DNA of 64,000 nt from an uncultured Clostridia bacterium (lineage in GTDB: Bacteria; Bacillota; Clostridia; TANB77; CAG-508): the NCBI GenBank assembly GCA_934169775.1, contig CAKPOI010000003.1, positions 29,594 to 93,593 on the forward strand, in the 5' to 3' direction. Positions within the stretch are counted from its first letter, which is position 1; every line of letters begins with the position of its first letter. The translations under genes and the position numbers were made by a program. Below the pieces are notes generated by a model. It did not search any database. It was not told where the DNA came from and worked only from the letters and a program-made list of their open reading frames with translations. Positions 1 through 8,873 of this stretch are shown here, piece after piece.

Positions 1-909
1 TTCTTTTCTGTCTGATTCGTCTCTTACTTCTGATATTCCTTCTATCTTTTTCTCTTTTGTTAAATCTGATATTGTTTTTACTAATTTTGCTTTATTTACT
101 TGATATGGTAATGATGTTACTATTATTTTTTGTCTATTTCCGCTCATTTCTTCTATTTCTGCTTCTGCTCTCATTAGGACTTTTCCTCTTCCTGTTTTAT
201 ATGCTTGTCTTATTCCTTCTGTTCCCATTATTGTTGCTCCCGTTGGGAAATCTGGTCCTTTTATGATTTGCATTAAATCTTCATCTGTTACATTGTCATC
301 ATCTATTATTTTTATTATTCCATCTATTACTTCTTTTAAATTATGTGGTGGTATGTTTGTTGCCATTCCTACGGCTATTCCTGATGAACCATTTACTAAT
401 AATTCTGGTATTCTTGCTGGTAATACTGTTGGTTCTTGTAATCTATCATCATAGTTTGGCATAAAGTCTACTGTATTTTTTTCAATATCTGTTAACATGT
501 ATTCTGAAATTTTTGCCATTCTTGCTTCTGTATACCTCATAGCAGCTGCTCCGTCACCATCTACAGAACCAAAGTTTCCATGTCCATCTATTAATGGATA
601 TCTCATTGTAAAATCTTGTGCTAGCCTAACCATTGCGTCATATACTGAACTGTCTCCATGTGGATGATATCTTCCTAGTACTGATCCTACTGTGTTGGCA
701 CATTTACGATATGCTTTGTCTGCTGTAATACCATCTTCATGCATAGAGTATAAAATTCTTCTGTGTACTGGTTTTAGTCCATCTCTTACATCTGGTAATG
801 CACGTGATACGATAACACTCATGGCATAGTCGATGTAGGCTGTTCTCATTTCTTTTTCGATGTCTCTTTCTATGATTTTTCCGTCTCGTCTTTCTTGTCT
901 TTCTTCCAT
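1..909 (-). CDS. gyrA: DNA gyrase subunit A, N-terminal part (runs off window)
   Basis: Type II topoisomerase subunit that cuts and rejoins DNA, with GyrB, to introduce negative supercoils. Only the first 303 codons are present; the frame stays open to the window edge. The translation begins [20 protein letters not shown] and contains the winged-helix breakage-reunion region, including [16 protein letters not shown], the quinolone-pocket stretch [14 protein letters not shown] with Ser and Asp at the usual resistance positions, and RYTEARM with the catalytic Tyr. The start ATG (907-909) follows an AAGGAAGG SD. A promoter lies about 90 bp upstream (999-1027). Between gyrA and gyrB, which are usually adjacent, sit four foreign-looking genes and an RNA candidate. 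Identification is certain from these motifs. Confidence 0.97.
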   Translation of the reverse strand, partial: MEERQERRDGKIIERDIEKEMRTAYIDYAMSVIVSRALPDVRDGLKPVHRRILYSMHEDGITADKAYRKCANTVGSVLGRYHPHGDSSVYDAMVRLAQDFTMRYPLIDGHGNFGSVDGDGAAAMRYTEARMAKISEYMLTDIEKNTVDFMPNYDDRLQEPTVLPARIPELLVNGSSGIAVGMATNIPPHNLKEVIDGIIKIIDDDNVTDEDLMQIIKGPDFPTGATIMGTEGIRQAYKTGRGKVLMRAEAEIEEMSGNRQKIIVTSLPYQVNKAKLVKTISDLTKEKKIEGISEVRDESDRKE

Positions 910-998
910 TTTTATCTCATTCCTTCCTTAAGATTATCTGGGTGGAAAAGGATTTTTTCAATCTTTTTCCCTTTTTTCTTAGTTTTTCCTATATGTGT

Positions 999-1027
999 AT
1001 TATACTAAAACAAATGGAATTTTGCAA
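999..1027 (-). promoter_or_regulatory. Putative sigma-A promoter of gyrA
   Basis: On the minus strand, TTGCAA (1022-1027) and TATAAT (999-1004) are separated by 17 bp. The leader of about 80 nt can form an imperfect hairpin pairing GGAAAAAGAT with ATCCTTTTCC (about 945-975) ahead of the SD. Seen in sequence; use is inferred. Confidence 0.6.
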
Positions 1028-1306
1028 GTAATTTCGACTTAATTTTGTTTATTTCTCGGTATTTATACCCAAAAATTTTTTTAAAATTTTTTTAAAAATA
1101 GATATTAAATTTTAATTACAATTTTATTACATAAGTGAGATACTATGTTTTTATTATTTCTTACCGAACTGTAGCAATGATTAGGCTAGCCCGTTTTTAT
1201 TCTTATTAAAAAATTTTAAAATACTAACTGCTATATTACAATTAATATTTCATATTTTAGTTAAACTTATTTTTATACTTAGAATGTATCAACATTTTTC
1301 ATTTTT
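1028..1306. other. Non-coding stretch upstream of gyrA promoter
   Basis: No gene is visible. Most of it is A/T homopolymer. One island of more balanced composition at about 1163-1197 contains the palindrome GGCTAGCC followed by a T-run on the plus strand. It could be a small terminator-like structure, but it does not follow a plus-strand gene. Confidence 0.4.
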
Positions 1307-2023
1307 TTATTTTAATTTCTCAGCTAATTCAATTGCTTCATTTGATAAATTAAAATTTTGTCCATTATTTTTTATAAATATATGTAGATTTTCTATTGTT
1401 CTTGCTTGATTTATCGTTTTTTCCATTGGTACTAAATTTTTTAGTTCTTTTTTTATTTTTTGATATTCTTTTTCCATTCCTTCAAAATTTTTATTTTCAT
1501 AATAATTTTTCCAATTGTTTATATATTTATTTGTATATTCTGCAGATTTTATTTGGTCTGTAAAAGTTTTTTCTATATTACTTTCTACATTATTTAATAT
1601 AATATTTTTTCCTTCTTTTATTGTCCTTGCTACATTATAATCTATAAGACCTTTGCTTTGTACTTTATTTACAACAGTATCTAACAATGTAGATATTCCA
1701 TCAATTATTCCTCCTGTTTTTACTGCTGTTTGCATTTGATTTACATTTTCAAAATTTCCTGTTACAATTCCTATTGTGCTTTTCCCTATATCTATGGCAT
1801 CATCTATAGTTTTATTTATTCCTTCTTTTAGTCCATTTTTTATTAAATTATTTTTTATATTAATAACTTGTTCATCTATAAAGTCTGGTAACAATGCTCT
1901 TATTCCAATATCAATTGCTGTATTAATTGTTTTTCCTAATGTACTTTCTAAAAAATTTTTTTGACTTTTTTCATTTACTAATTCATTTTTTATTTCTATT
2001 TTATTATTTTTTTCTATTTCCAT
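1307..2023 (-). CDS. Hypothetical protein, helical, last gene of the virB4-like operon
   Basis: A 238-residue protein of unknown function. It has no signal peptide and no convincing membrane span. It is rich in predicted helix, and two related segments, GKTINTAIDIGIRALL (about residues 30-45) and NKTIDDAIDIGKSTIG (about 70-85), suggest an internal duplication of an amphipathic helix. The C-terminal third is Lys/Glu-rich and could be coiled coil. The ATG at 2021-2023 follows an AGAGGT SD. It starts 31 bp after the CpaE-like gene on the same strand, so the two are probably cotranscribed. Codon content is less biased to AAA/AAT/ATA than that gene. Function might relate to the VirB4-like ATPase of the operon, but nothing in the protein proves it. 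Confidence 0.7.
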   Translation of the reverse strand: MEIEKNNKIEIKNELVNEKSQKNFLESTLGKTINTAIDIGIRALLPDFIDEQVINIKNNLIKNGLKEGINKTIDDAIDIGKSTIGIVTGNFENVNQMQTAVKTGGIIDGISTLLDTVVNKVQSKGLIDYNVARTIKEGKNIILNNVESNIEKTFTDQIKSAEYTNKYINNWKNYYENKNFEGMEKEYQKIKKELKNLVPMEKTINQARTIENLHIFIKNNGQNFNLSNEAIELAEKLK

Positions 2024-2054
2024 AATTACCTCTTTCTTTATTTGTATTTTTTAT

Positions 2055-3212
2055 TTATATTTTTGTTATTATTTTTTGTTTTTTTAATATATTTTTTATT
2101 ATTGATTTATTTATTTTATTTTTTTCTTTTTTTACAAAAATATATGTTTTTTTATTTTCTAAAAAATTATTTATTTTAAATTTTTCTTTTATTTTTTTTA
2201 TTTCTGCATAATTATTTGAAATAATAAATATATTTTTTTCTATTTTTTTATTTAATTCTTTTTTTATTTTTTCGTCTTCTTTTTTTTCAAAAAAATAAAT
2301 AATAATTAAATAATATTTTTTTGAATTTTTTTGAATTAGATTTATTATTTTATTAATGTATTTTTCTTCGTTTTTATTTTTATAATAATTTAATCCAGTT
2401 ATTAAATTTATATTTTTATTTATTTTTATAAACAATGCATTTTCTATCTTTTTTTCTATATTTTTTTGTCCCGAATTTTCTATGTATTTTATTTTCTTAT
2501 TTATTTTTTTATCTATATTTTTTTTATTAAAAATATTTTGCACTATTTTATTTTCTAAATTAATATCAATTATTAATATTTTTTTATTACTTTTTTCTGC
2601 TTTTTTAGCTATTTTTAGAATTATTTCACTTCCTTCATTTTTTTCATTTTCATTAATTATTATTGTATTTTTTATTTTATTATTTTCCTTTTTTAATTTA
2701 ATTTTTTTTATTTCTGTTTTTTTATTATTTTTTATTTCTATTATTTTTGTTTTTATTTTATTTTTTATATTTTTAAATTTTTTTTCTTTTTTATTATTTT
2801 CTATTATTCTTTTTAATTTATTTATTTCTTCTTGTAATTCTTCTTCTTTATTATTTTTTTCTTTTTTTATAATTTCTATCAATTTTTCCTTATTTATTTT
2901 ATTATTATAATAAATATTTTTTATATTTAAATTTTTTAATTTTTGTTCTTTTTCTATATCTTCTTTTTCTATTATAAATATTAATTCTATTTTTTCATTT
3001 AATTTTTTTATTTTATTTATTAATTCTTCTATTTCCATTTTTCCTGGTAAATCATAATTTATAATAATTAAATTAACATCTTTTTTTTCTTCTAATGCTT
3101 CTATTATTCCTTCTTTATAAATTATATCTTTATTTAATATTTTTAGATTTTTTTCTTTTTTTATTTCATTATTTAATTCTGGATTATTTATTGCTGTAAT
3201 TATATTTTTCAC
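2055..3212 (-). CDS. Degenerate CpaE/ParA-like protein with receiver-like N-terminus
   Basis: A 385-residue, extremely Lys/Asn/Ile-rich protein. Residues about 1-120 have the alternating strand/helix pattern of a response-regulator receiver (IIINYDLP near residue 50). A Lys-rich linker follows. Residues about 180-385 look like a MinD/ParA/CpaE ATPase fold: a strand ending NENEKNEGSE where the deviant Walker A (KGGxGKT) is expected, then KKILIIDINLEN resembling the DxDxxN motif that follows in MinD-type proteins. The P-loop Lys/Thr residues are not recognisable, so ATP hydrolysis is doubtful. CpaE-type proteins localise secretion and pilus machines. The start is GTG at 3210-3212 behind AGAAAGGA; it lies 22 bp after the VirB4-type gene. 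The fold assignment is inference from pattern. Confidence 0.5.
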   Translation of the reverse strand: MKNIITAINNPELNNEIKKEKNLKILNKDIIYKEGIIEALEEKKDVNLIIINYDLPGKMEIEELINKIKKLNEKIELIFIIEKEDIEKEQKLKNLNIKNIYYNNKINKEKLIEIIKKEKNNKEEELQEEINKLKRIIENNKKEKKFKNIKNKIKTKIIEIKNNKKTEIKKIKLKKENNKIKNTIIINENEKNEGSEIILKIAKKAEKSNKKILIIDINLENKIVQNIFNKKNIDKKINKKIKYIENSGQKNIEKKIENALFIKINKNINLITGLNYYKNKNEEKYINKIINLIQKNSKKYYLIIIYFFEKKEDEKIKKELNKKIEKNIFIISNNYAEIKKIKEKFKINNFLENKKTYIFVKKEKNKINKSIIKNILKKQKIITKI

Positions 3213-3234
3213 ATTTAATAAATTCCTTTCTTTT

Positions 3235-5025
3235 TTATTTGTTTTTTTCTTCTATTATTTTTTTTTCAATTTCTGATGATTCTATTTTTGTTAATATATG
3301 ATCATCTCCAACAAACATTAAACACTCTCCTCTTTTTAATGATTTTATTTCTACTTTTTCTTGTTCTGATAAATTTGTGTATTCACCTAATATTTTTATA
3401 TTTTCTTCTTCTAAAGAAAAAAATGTTTTTATACTTGAATTATTTAAAATACTTTTTCCATATGTTCCGTTTTCTAAACTAAATATATCTGATATATCTT
3501 GTGTTATTGCCACACTACTTCCTCCATATTTTCTTATTGTCTTAAATATTTTATATATAAAACTTGCAACATTTTTATTTGATGTTACTCCTATTAATCT
3601 CCAAATTTCATCTAAATATATTGCTTTTTTTTCATTTCTATTTTCTTTTATTTTATCCCAGAAAATATCTGTAAATAGATACATTCCATATTGTATATTT
3701 TCTTCTCCTAAGTCATAAATATCAGCTACTATTAATTCATTATTTATTTCTATATTTGTATAATTATTAAAAAATTTCATCGATCCTTCTATAAATGGTA
3801 TTAATTTTATTTTAAATTTTTTTGTTCTTTCATCTTCTCCTAATATTTCATATAAATCTCTTAAAATTGGCATGTCATTTGATTCTTTAAATTCTTTTAA
3901 TATTTTATTTTTATTTTTTTTATAAAGTGTGTCATCATCAAAAGTTATGTTTTTTCTATTATATGTTTCTATCAATTTTTCTTCTATCAATGCTTTTTCT
4001 TCTTCATTTAATTCTCCAAATATTAAATTAAAAAAACCTATTAATTTTGATATTTTTGTTGCTAAATATCCTTTTTCTCCTTCTTCAATACTTTCTTTTC
4101 TTATTTCTAGTACATTTATATATGTTTCTGCTGTCGGTCCTATTTTTATCAAAGTTCCTTCAAGTTCTTTGCAGATATTACTGTATTCTCTATCTGGATC
4201 TATTATATATTGTTTTATTCCTATTAATTTATATCTTAATATTAACAATTTGGTATAAAATGATTTTCCTGCTCCACTTGTTCCAAATATACACATATTT
4301 GCATTTTTATATTTTTGTGTATTATATCTATCTATAAATACCATTGAATTATTATAAATATTTGTTCCTATAAATATTCCTTCTGAATCAAATATTGTTG
4401 ATGAAATAAATGGATATGTTGATAATAATCCACTTGTTAAAATATTTCTTCTTGCTGCTTCTTTTATTATTTCTTTATTTTCCATAAATGGTAATGTTGC
4501 TAAAAATACTTCTTCTTCTCTAAAATTTGCTCTTCTTGTTTGTATTCCTTTACTTTGTGTTATTCCTTCAATTTTATTTAAGTAATATTCTAATTTTTTT
4601 AAATCTGTATCATAAATAATTATATATACATATAAAAAATATAAATCTTCATTATTTAGTTGCATTTCTTTTCTTATATATTTTGCATCATTATATGTAA
4701 ATGCTGCTATATCTATATCTTGCCTATTTTCATTACTTTCTTTTAATTCTACTCCTACATTTCCTATATGATATGTTAAATCTTTTATTGTTTTATATGA
4801 ATCTTGTTTTTCATAAAAAATTGAAATATTCATATTAATATTTGTTTCTATTAATGTTTTTAATATTAAATCTGTTTGCTCTCTATAATAATCTACACAA
4901 ATTAATCCTGCATAATATAAATTATCTATTTCTATGTATTTTGAATTTTTTAAATTTATATAAGCTGGATAAATTTCTTCTTCTATTTTTGTTATGCCAT
5001 TATAAATATTTTTTTCTTCTTTCAT
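3235..5025 (-). CDS. VirB4-type T4SS ATPase (second, shorter copy)
   Basis: A 596-residue ATPase of the VirB4/TraE/TrbE family, the cytoplasmic motor of type IV secretion and conjugation channels. Walker A is GTSGAGKS at about residue 248. Walker B is KAIYLDEIWRLIG near residue 467, followed by TRKYGGSSVAITQDISD, the family's C-terminal sensor/arginine-containing segment. The region before Walker A matches the VirB4 middle domain. It resembles the 655-residue VirB4 at 31953-33920, which is also preceded by a separate gene for the N-terminal partner. The strong SD AAAGGAGGG precedes an ATG at 5052, not this one. That ATG reads MATKS and hits an in-frame TAA before reaching the ATG at 5025 (see findings). 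Translation of the long frame may therefore depend on reinitiation. Confidence 0.85.
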   Translation of the reverse strand: MKEEKNIYNGITKIEEEIYPAYINLKNSKYIEIDNLYYAGLICVDYYREQTDLILKTLIETNINMNISIFYEKQDSYKTIKDLTYHIGNVGVELKESNENRQDIDIAAFTYNDAKYIRKEMQLNNEDLYFLYVYIIIYDTDLKKLEYYLNKIEGITQSKGIQTRRANFREEEVFLATLPFMENKEIIKEAARRNILTSGLLSTYPFISSTIFDSEGIFIGTNIYNNSMVFIDRYNTQKYKNANMCIFGTSGAGKSFYTKLLILRYKLIGIKQYIIDPDREYSNICKELEGTLIKIGPTAETYINVLEIRKESIEEGEKGYLATKISKLIGFFNLIFGELNEEEKALIEEKLIETYNRKNITFDDDTLYKKNKNKILKEFKESNDMPILRDLYEILGEDERTKKFKIKLIPFIEGSMKFFNNYTNIEINNELIVADIYDLGEENIQYGMYLFTDIFWDKIKENRNEKKAIYLDEIWRLIGVTSNKNVASFIYKIFKTIRKYGGSSVAITQDISDIFSLENGTYGKSILNNSSIKTFFSLEEENIKILGEYTNLSEQEKVEIKSLKRGECLMFVGDDHILTKIESSEIEKKIIEEKNK

Positions 5026-5052
5026 CTTTATTTTTTATGACTTTGTAGCCAT

Positions 5053-5326
5053 ACCCTCCTTTCTATATTTGGTTTACTTTTCAAATCTTATTGTAAACTT
5101 CTTTTTTACATCTATTAGTTTTATTTTTTATATGTGTTTTTATTATTTTTTTGTTCTGTTTTTTATTTAATCTTTACTCATTTTTTATACGGATTTTTGT
5201 TTTTTTTAATATTGTTTAATTCTTATTTTTAACTGATATTTAGATTTTATGTTTACTTGTTTTTAGTTGTTTATTTATTTATTTTAGAATTTTTGTTTGT
5301 CTTTTATACTTATTTTCTTATATGTT
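5053..5326. other. Gap between the two halves of the virB4-like pair
   Basis: About 270 bp of very AT-rich DNA, unlike the overlapping arrangement of the homologous pair at 30.7-33.9 kb. No open frame of useful length starts with an SD on either strand. The SD for the downstream ATPase (AAAGGAGGG) lies at the 5055-5065 end. Confidence 0.5.
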
Positions 5327-5911
5327 TTAACTTGATAAATTTTTTCTGGTATTTAAAAATGAGAATAAAATTTTTATAGTTTCTGTTTTTTCTGACACTT
5401 CTTGAACTGAATTTCCACATCTTGATAAACATTCTTTGATTTTAAAATATTTTTCATTTAATTCGTTTTTTATTATTTCTTCTATTTCTATATTATTTTT
5501 TTGATTATTTTTTTCATTATTAATAATTATATAAAATTCTTTAGTGGATGATTTTTTCGATAAATTTATTGATTTAATATATTTAATATATTCTTCAGCA
5601 ATATCTTTTATTTTTTTATTTTTTTCTATATTTTTTTGGATTTTTAATATATGATCATCTAATTTTTCTTTTTTACTTTGAATTAAAATTTGTACCGGAA
5701 AATTACATGTTTTTAAAAAAATTTTATACGAATTAATTATTGATTTTTTTTCTAATTCTGATTTTAAATTATAATTAATTGGCATTATTTTTAATATTTT
5801 TAAATAATTGTTATTTTTTAATTTTATTATTCCATCTTCATATATTTTTTCTATTGGGAGCCATTCTTTTACATTTTGTTCTTTTATTTTCCTCACCTCT
5901 CTTTTGGGCAA
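5327..5911 (-). CDS. TraC/VirB4 N-terminal-like protein (partner of adjacent VirB4)
   Basis: A 194-residue soluble protein, first gene of the operon. It parallels the protein at 30755-32005: WLPIEKIYEDGIIKLKNNNY aligns with its FDFMEFDDVKDNMIVQKNGR, FPVQILIQS with FPIQIYIQT, and the final LSRCGNSVQEVSEKTETIKI with LSGCSVSGKILNSNELIEL. This is the layout of the CagE/TrbE/VirB N-terminal domain, encoded here apart from the ATPase domain. The transmembrane anchor of the other copy is missing. The longest frame starts at TTG 5911, but that codon overlaps the -10 box of a consensus promoter. The real start may be the GTG at about 5896, so the N-terminus is uncertain. Confidence 0.7.
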   Translation of the reverse strand: MPKREVRKIKEQNVKEWLPIEKIYEDGIIKLKNNNYLKILKIMPINYNLKSELEKKSIINSYKIFLKTCNFPVQILIQSKKEKLDDHILKIQKNIEKNKKIKDIAEEYIKYIKSINLSKKSSTKEFYIIINNEKNNQKNNIEIEEIIKNELNEKYFKIKECLSRCGNSVQEVSEKTETIKILFSFLNTRKNLSS

Positions 5912-5939
5912 TTTTACTATCTATTATTACTTCTGTCAA
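5911..5939 (-). promoter_or_regulatory. Consensus sigma-A promoter of the virB4-like operon
   Basis: Minus strand TTGACA (5934-5939) and TAAAAT (5911-5916) are separated by exactly 17 bp. This is among the best promoters in the window, and it faces the four-gene operon ending at 1307. It collides with the TTG start of the longest frame. Confidence 0.7.
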
Positions 5940-6017
5940 TAAAAAAATTTCGACAAAACTCGACTTTCAATTAATTTATTTTTTTGTTTTTCAATTTTCT
6001 TGTATTTTTTTGACTAT

Positions 6018-6170
6018 TTTTCCACAGTTTTTATTTTAATTTATATTTTAAAAAATCTTTTTTATTATTTTCTTTTTATTTTTATTTATTTTTTTTATAA
6101 TATAATTTATTTATTTAATTTTATTTTTTTATTTATTTTTATTTTCGTGACTTTTTTATAATTTTAATTT
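6018..6170. repeat. Origin-proximal repeat unit 1 (DnaA-box-like 9-mer plus CGTGAC)
   Basis: TTTTCCACA (6018-6026) lies 130 bp before CGTGAC (6148-6153), inside a shared frame of TTTATTATTTTC, ATAATATAATTTATTTATT and CTTTTTTATAATTTT segments. Four more copies lie at 10063, 10339, 11123 and 11506. TTTTCCACA differs from the consensus DnaA box TTATCCACA at one base. Confidence 0.7.
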
Positions 6171-6355
6171 TTATTTATTTTTGCATTTTTTTATTTAATT
6201 TATTTTTTTAATTTTAATTCTTTAAATTTTTTTTATTTTTATTTATTTTTTTTATAATATAATTTATTTAATTTTATTTTTTTATTTAATTTATTTTTTT
6301 AATTTTAATTTTTTAAATTTTTTTTATTTTTATGTATATTTTTTTTATTTTAGTT

Positions 6356-6786
6356 CATAATATTATTGTAAGGTTAATAACAGTTGAGCCAAGAGTAATA
6401 ATGGATTTTATTAGTTCATTATTATTCGGACAAAGATGTATAAAGGTGTTTATTTTTTATATTTTTATATGTCGGCGAGAAGAATATATTATGTGTATGT
6501 AAGCTGTGCTTTATATTTCGTCATGGTTGTAATATATGTAATATATTCGAGCTAAGATTATTTTTATATTTTATTATGGTTATTATTAGTCCTATTACGG
6601 ATGAATATAGTTATTCTATGGTGTTTTAATAGTCGAGTGACTGATTAATATATGTGGTATCCGGCTTATTTATATAGTAATATATATTAGGTTTAAATAT
6701 TAGATATATTAGTCTTAGCTAAGATTGTTATTGGCTTTTCAAATTAATAGGAAAGATTATTTTTTCTTTCCTATTAAATTTTTTAT
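6356..6786 (+). ncRNA. Structured RNA candidate, copy 1 (~417 nt)
   Basis: A stretch of unusually balanced composition in T-rich DNA, repeated nearly base for base at 10615-11043. CATAAT (6356-6361) serves as a -10. Transcription would begin near 6367 and end at a strong intrinsic terminator (AATAGGAAAGA paired with TCTTTCCTATT, about 6745-6775, then a T-run). Near the two ends GAGCCAA and TTGGCTT can pair to close the molecule. Local hairpins include AATAATG/CATTATT early on and the palindrome TCTTAGCTAAGA late. No reading frame is conserved between copies. It does not match tmRNA, RNase P RNA, SRP RNA or 6S RNA signatures known to me. It is transcribed convergently toward gyrB. Confidence 0.7.
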
Positions 6787-6890
6787 TTTGATCATTATTT
6801 ATTTATTATTTTTTCTATTTATTTTTAGCTCCGTCCATAAAAACATTGGTCTTTTTTTAGTACGTGCCCAAAAATATCTAAAAAAATAGA
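6787..6890 (-). repeat. GGGGACGGAGC-type short interspersed repeat
   Basis: On the minus strand the sequence contains TTTTTGGGCACGTACT followed by AAAAAAAGACC, and then ATGGACGGAGCTAAAAA. Both blocks recur at 53818-53926 (GGGGATGTACTCAAAAACACC and GGGGACGGAGTAAAAAAACA), and the second at 46437-46480. It lies directly downstream of the gyrB terminator. Confidence 0.5.
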
Positions 6891-6916
6891 ATATTAATAG
6901 ATTTTCTATTAATATC
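6880..6916 (-). terminator. Intrinsic terminator of recF-gyrB
   Basis: On the minus strand ATATTAATAGA (6905-6915 side) and TCTATTAATAT (6891-6901 side) form an 11-bp stem with a 3-nt loop, followed by a T-rich run, 10 bp after the gyrB stop. Confidence 0.75.
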
Positions 6917-6925
6917 CATATATTA

Positions 6926-8854
6926 TTATATATCTAAGTTTGTAACATATTTTGCATTTTGTTGAATAAATTCTCTTCTTGGTTCTACTTCGTCTCCCAT
7001 TAGTAATGTAAATATTTCATCTGCTTTAATTGCATCGTCCATTGTTACTTTTACTAAAATTCTTTTATCTGGATCCATTGTTGTTTCCCATAATTGTTCT
7101 GGGTTCATTTCTCCTAAACCTTTATATCTTTGAAGTCCTAATGTGCTTCTTTCTATTCCCTTAGCTTCTAAGTCTTTATATGCTTTTGCTAGGTCTTCAT
7201 CTGTATAACAATAAATGTCTTCCATTCCTTTCTTAGATAATTTATATAGTGGTGGTTGAGCTAAATATACATTTCCATTTTCTATTAATGGTCTCATGTA
7301 TCTAAAGAAGAATGTTAATAGTAATGTTCTAATATGGGCACCGTCTACATCTGCATCTGCCATTATTATTACTTTTCCATATCTTATTTTTGTAATGTCA
7401 AAGTCTGCTCCTATTCCGGCTCCTATAGCTACAATTACTGGATTTAATTTATCATTTCCGTAAATTTTGTCTGCTCTTGCTTTTTCAACATTTAGCATTT
7501 TTCCCCATAATGGTAAAATTGCTTGGAATTTTCTATCTCTTCCTTGTTTTGCACTTCCTCCAGCTGAGTCTCCTTCGACTATATATACTTCACATTCATC
7601 TGCTATTTTACTACTGCAATCTGCTAGTTTACCTGGTAATGTTGATGTTTCTAGACTACTTTTCTTTCTTACTAATTCTCTTGCTTTTCTTGCTGCTTCT
7701 CTTGCTCTTGATGCACTTACACATTTTTCTAGTATTGCTTTTGCTACTTGTGGATTTTCTTCTAAAAATGTTGATAATGCTTCATTTACCATGCTTAGAA
7801 CAACTCCTGTTACTTCACTGTTTCCTAATTTTGTTTTTGTTTGTCCCTCAAATTGTGGCTCTTTTACTTTTACTGAGATTACTGCTGTTATACCTTCCCT
7901 AATGTCTTCACCTTGTAGATTGCTATCTTTTTCTTTTAATATATTATGACTTCTTGCATAATCATTAAATACTTTTGTTAATGCTCTTTTGAATCCTTCT
8001 AAGTGTGTTCCTCCTTCAATAGTGTTTATGTTATTAACAAATGTATAAATATTTTCTGAGTATGCTGTTGTATATTGAATAGCTATTTCTACTGGTACTT
8101 CTCCTTTTTTTTCTATATATATTGGTGTTGGATGGATTTTTTCTTTATTTTTATTTAAATACTCTACAAAAGAAATTAATCCTCCTTCATAACAGAATTC
8201 TGCTTTTTTTGGTGTTTCTTCTCTTTGATCTTCTATTGTAATTTTTAATCCTTTTGTTAAAAACGCTATTTCTCTTAATCTTTTTTCTAATACTTCATAT
8301 TCATATTCTAAACTTTCAAATATTGTATTATCTGCTAGAAATCTAACTTTTGTTCCTGTTTTTTTAGAATCTCCAATTCTTTTTAATTTTTCAACAGTTT
8401 TTCCTTTTTCGAATTTCATCTCAAATATTCCGCCATCTCTTTGGATTGTTACTTCTGTCCATGTTGATAGTGCATTTACTACTGATGCACCAACTCCATG
8501 TAATCCTCCAGAAACTTTGTACCCACTATCTCCACCAAATTTTCCTCCTGCATGTAAAACAGTATAAACTGTTTCTGCCGTAGATATATGTGTTTTTGGA
8601 TGTATTTCTACTGGTATTCCTCTACCATTATCTATTACTGTTATAATATTTCCTTTTTCTATTATAACATTAATTTCTGTACAGTATCCTGCTAGTGCCT
8701 CATCAACTCCGTTATCAACTATTTCATATACCATATGATGTAGACCTCTAACAGATGTACTTCCTATATACATTCCTGGTCTTTTTCTTACGGCTTCTAG
8801 TCCTTCTAATACTTGTATTTGTTCTGCACCATATTTGTGTTGGTATTTTTCCAT
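6926..8854 (-). CDS. gyrB: DNA gyrase subunit B
   Basis: ATPase subunit of DNA gyrase. It is full length at 642 residues. The GHKL ATPase domain carries [28 protein letters not shown] and the [14 protein letters not shown] lid. The transducer segment follows, and the Toprim domain shows [15 protein letters not shown] and the metal-binding [17 protein letters not shown]. The C-terminus ends in [11 protein letters not shown], typical for GyrB. The start ATG follows a GGGAGG SD. The gene begins 19 bp after the recF stop, so recF and gyrB form an operon, as in many Firmicutes. No truncation or odd residues are seen. Confidence 0.98.
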   Translation of the reverse strand: MEKYQHKYGAEQIQVLEGLEAVRKRPGMYIGSTSVRGLHHMVYEIVDNGVDEALAGYCTEINVIIEKGNIITVIDNGRGIPVEIHPKTHISTAETVYTVLHAGGKFGGDSGYKVSGGLHGVGASVVNALSTWTEVTIQRDGGIFEMKFEKGKTVEKLKRIGDSKKTGTKVRFLADNTIFESLEYEYEVLEKRLREIAFLTKGLKITIEDQREETPKKAEFCYEGGLISFVEYLNKNKEKIHPTPIYIEKKGEVPVEIAIQYTTAYSENIYTFVNNINTIEGGTHLEGFKRALTKVFNDYARSHNILKEKDSNLQGEDIREGITAVISVKVKEPQFEGQTKTKLGNSEVTGVVLSMVNEALSTFLEENPQVAKAILEKCVSASRAREAARKARELVRKKSSLETSTLPGKLADCSSKIADECEVYIVEGDSAGGSAKQGRDRKFQAILPLWGKMLNVEKARADKIYGNDKLNPVIVAIGAGIGADFDITKIRYGKVIIMADADVDGAHIRTLLLTFFFRYMRPLIENGNVYLAQPPLYKLSKKGMEDIYCYTDEDLAKAYKDLEAKGIERSTLGLQRYKGLGEMNPEQLWETTMDPDKRILVKVTMDDAIKADEIFTLLMGDEVEPRREFIQQNAKYVTNLDI

Positions 8855-8873
8855 TTTGTTTTCCTCCCACTTT

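Noticed and set aside
57..454. Plus-strand frames over gyrA
   Set aside because: Antisense shadows of the gyrA coding strand, whose frame is continuous and has all GyrA motifs.
2482..2910. 142-codon plus-strand frame of Phe/Ile/Leu
   Set aside because: Antisense of the Lys/Asn-rich CpaE-like gene; hydrophobicity comes only from A/T composition.
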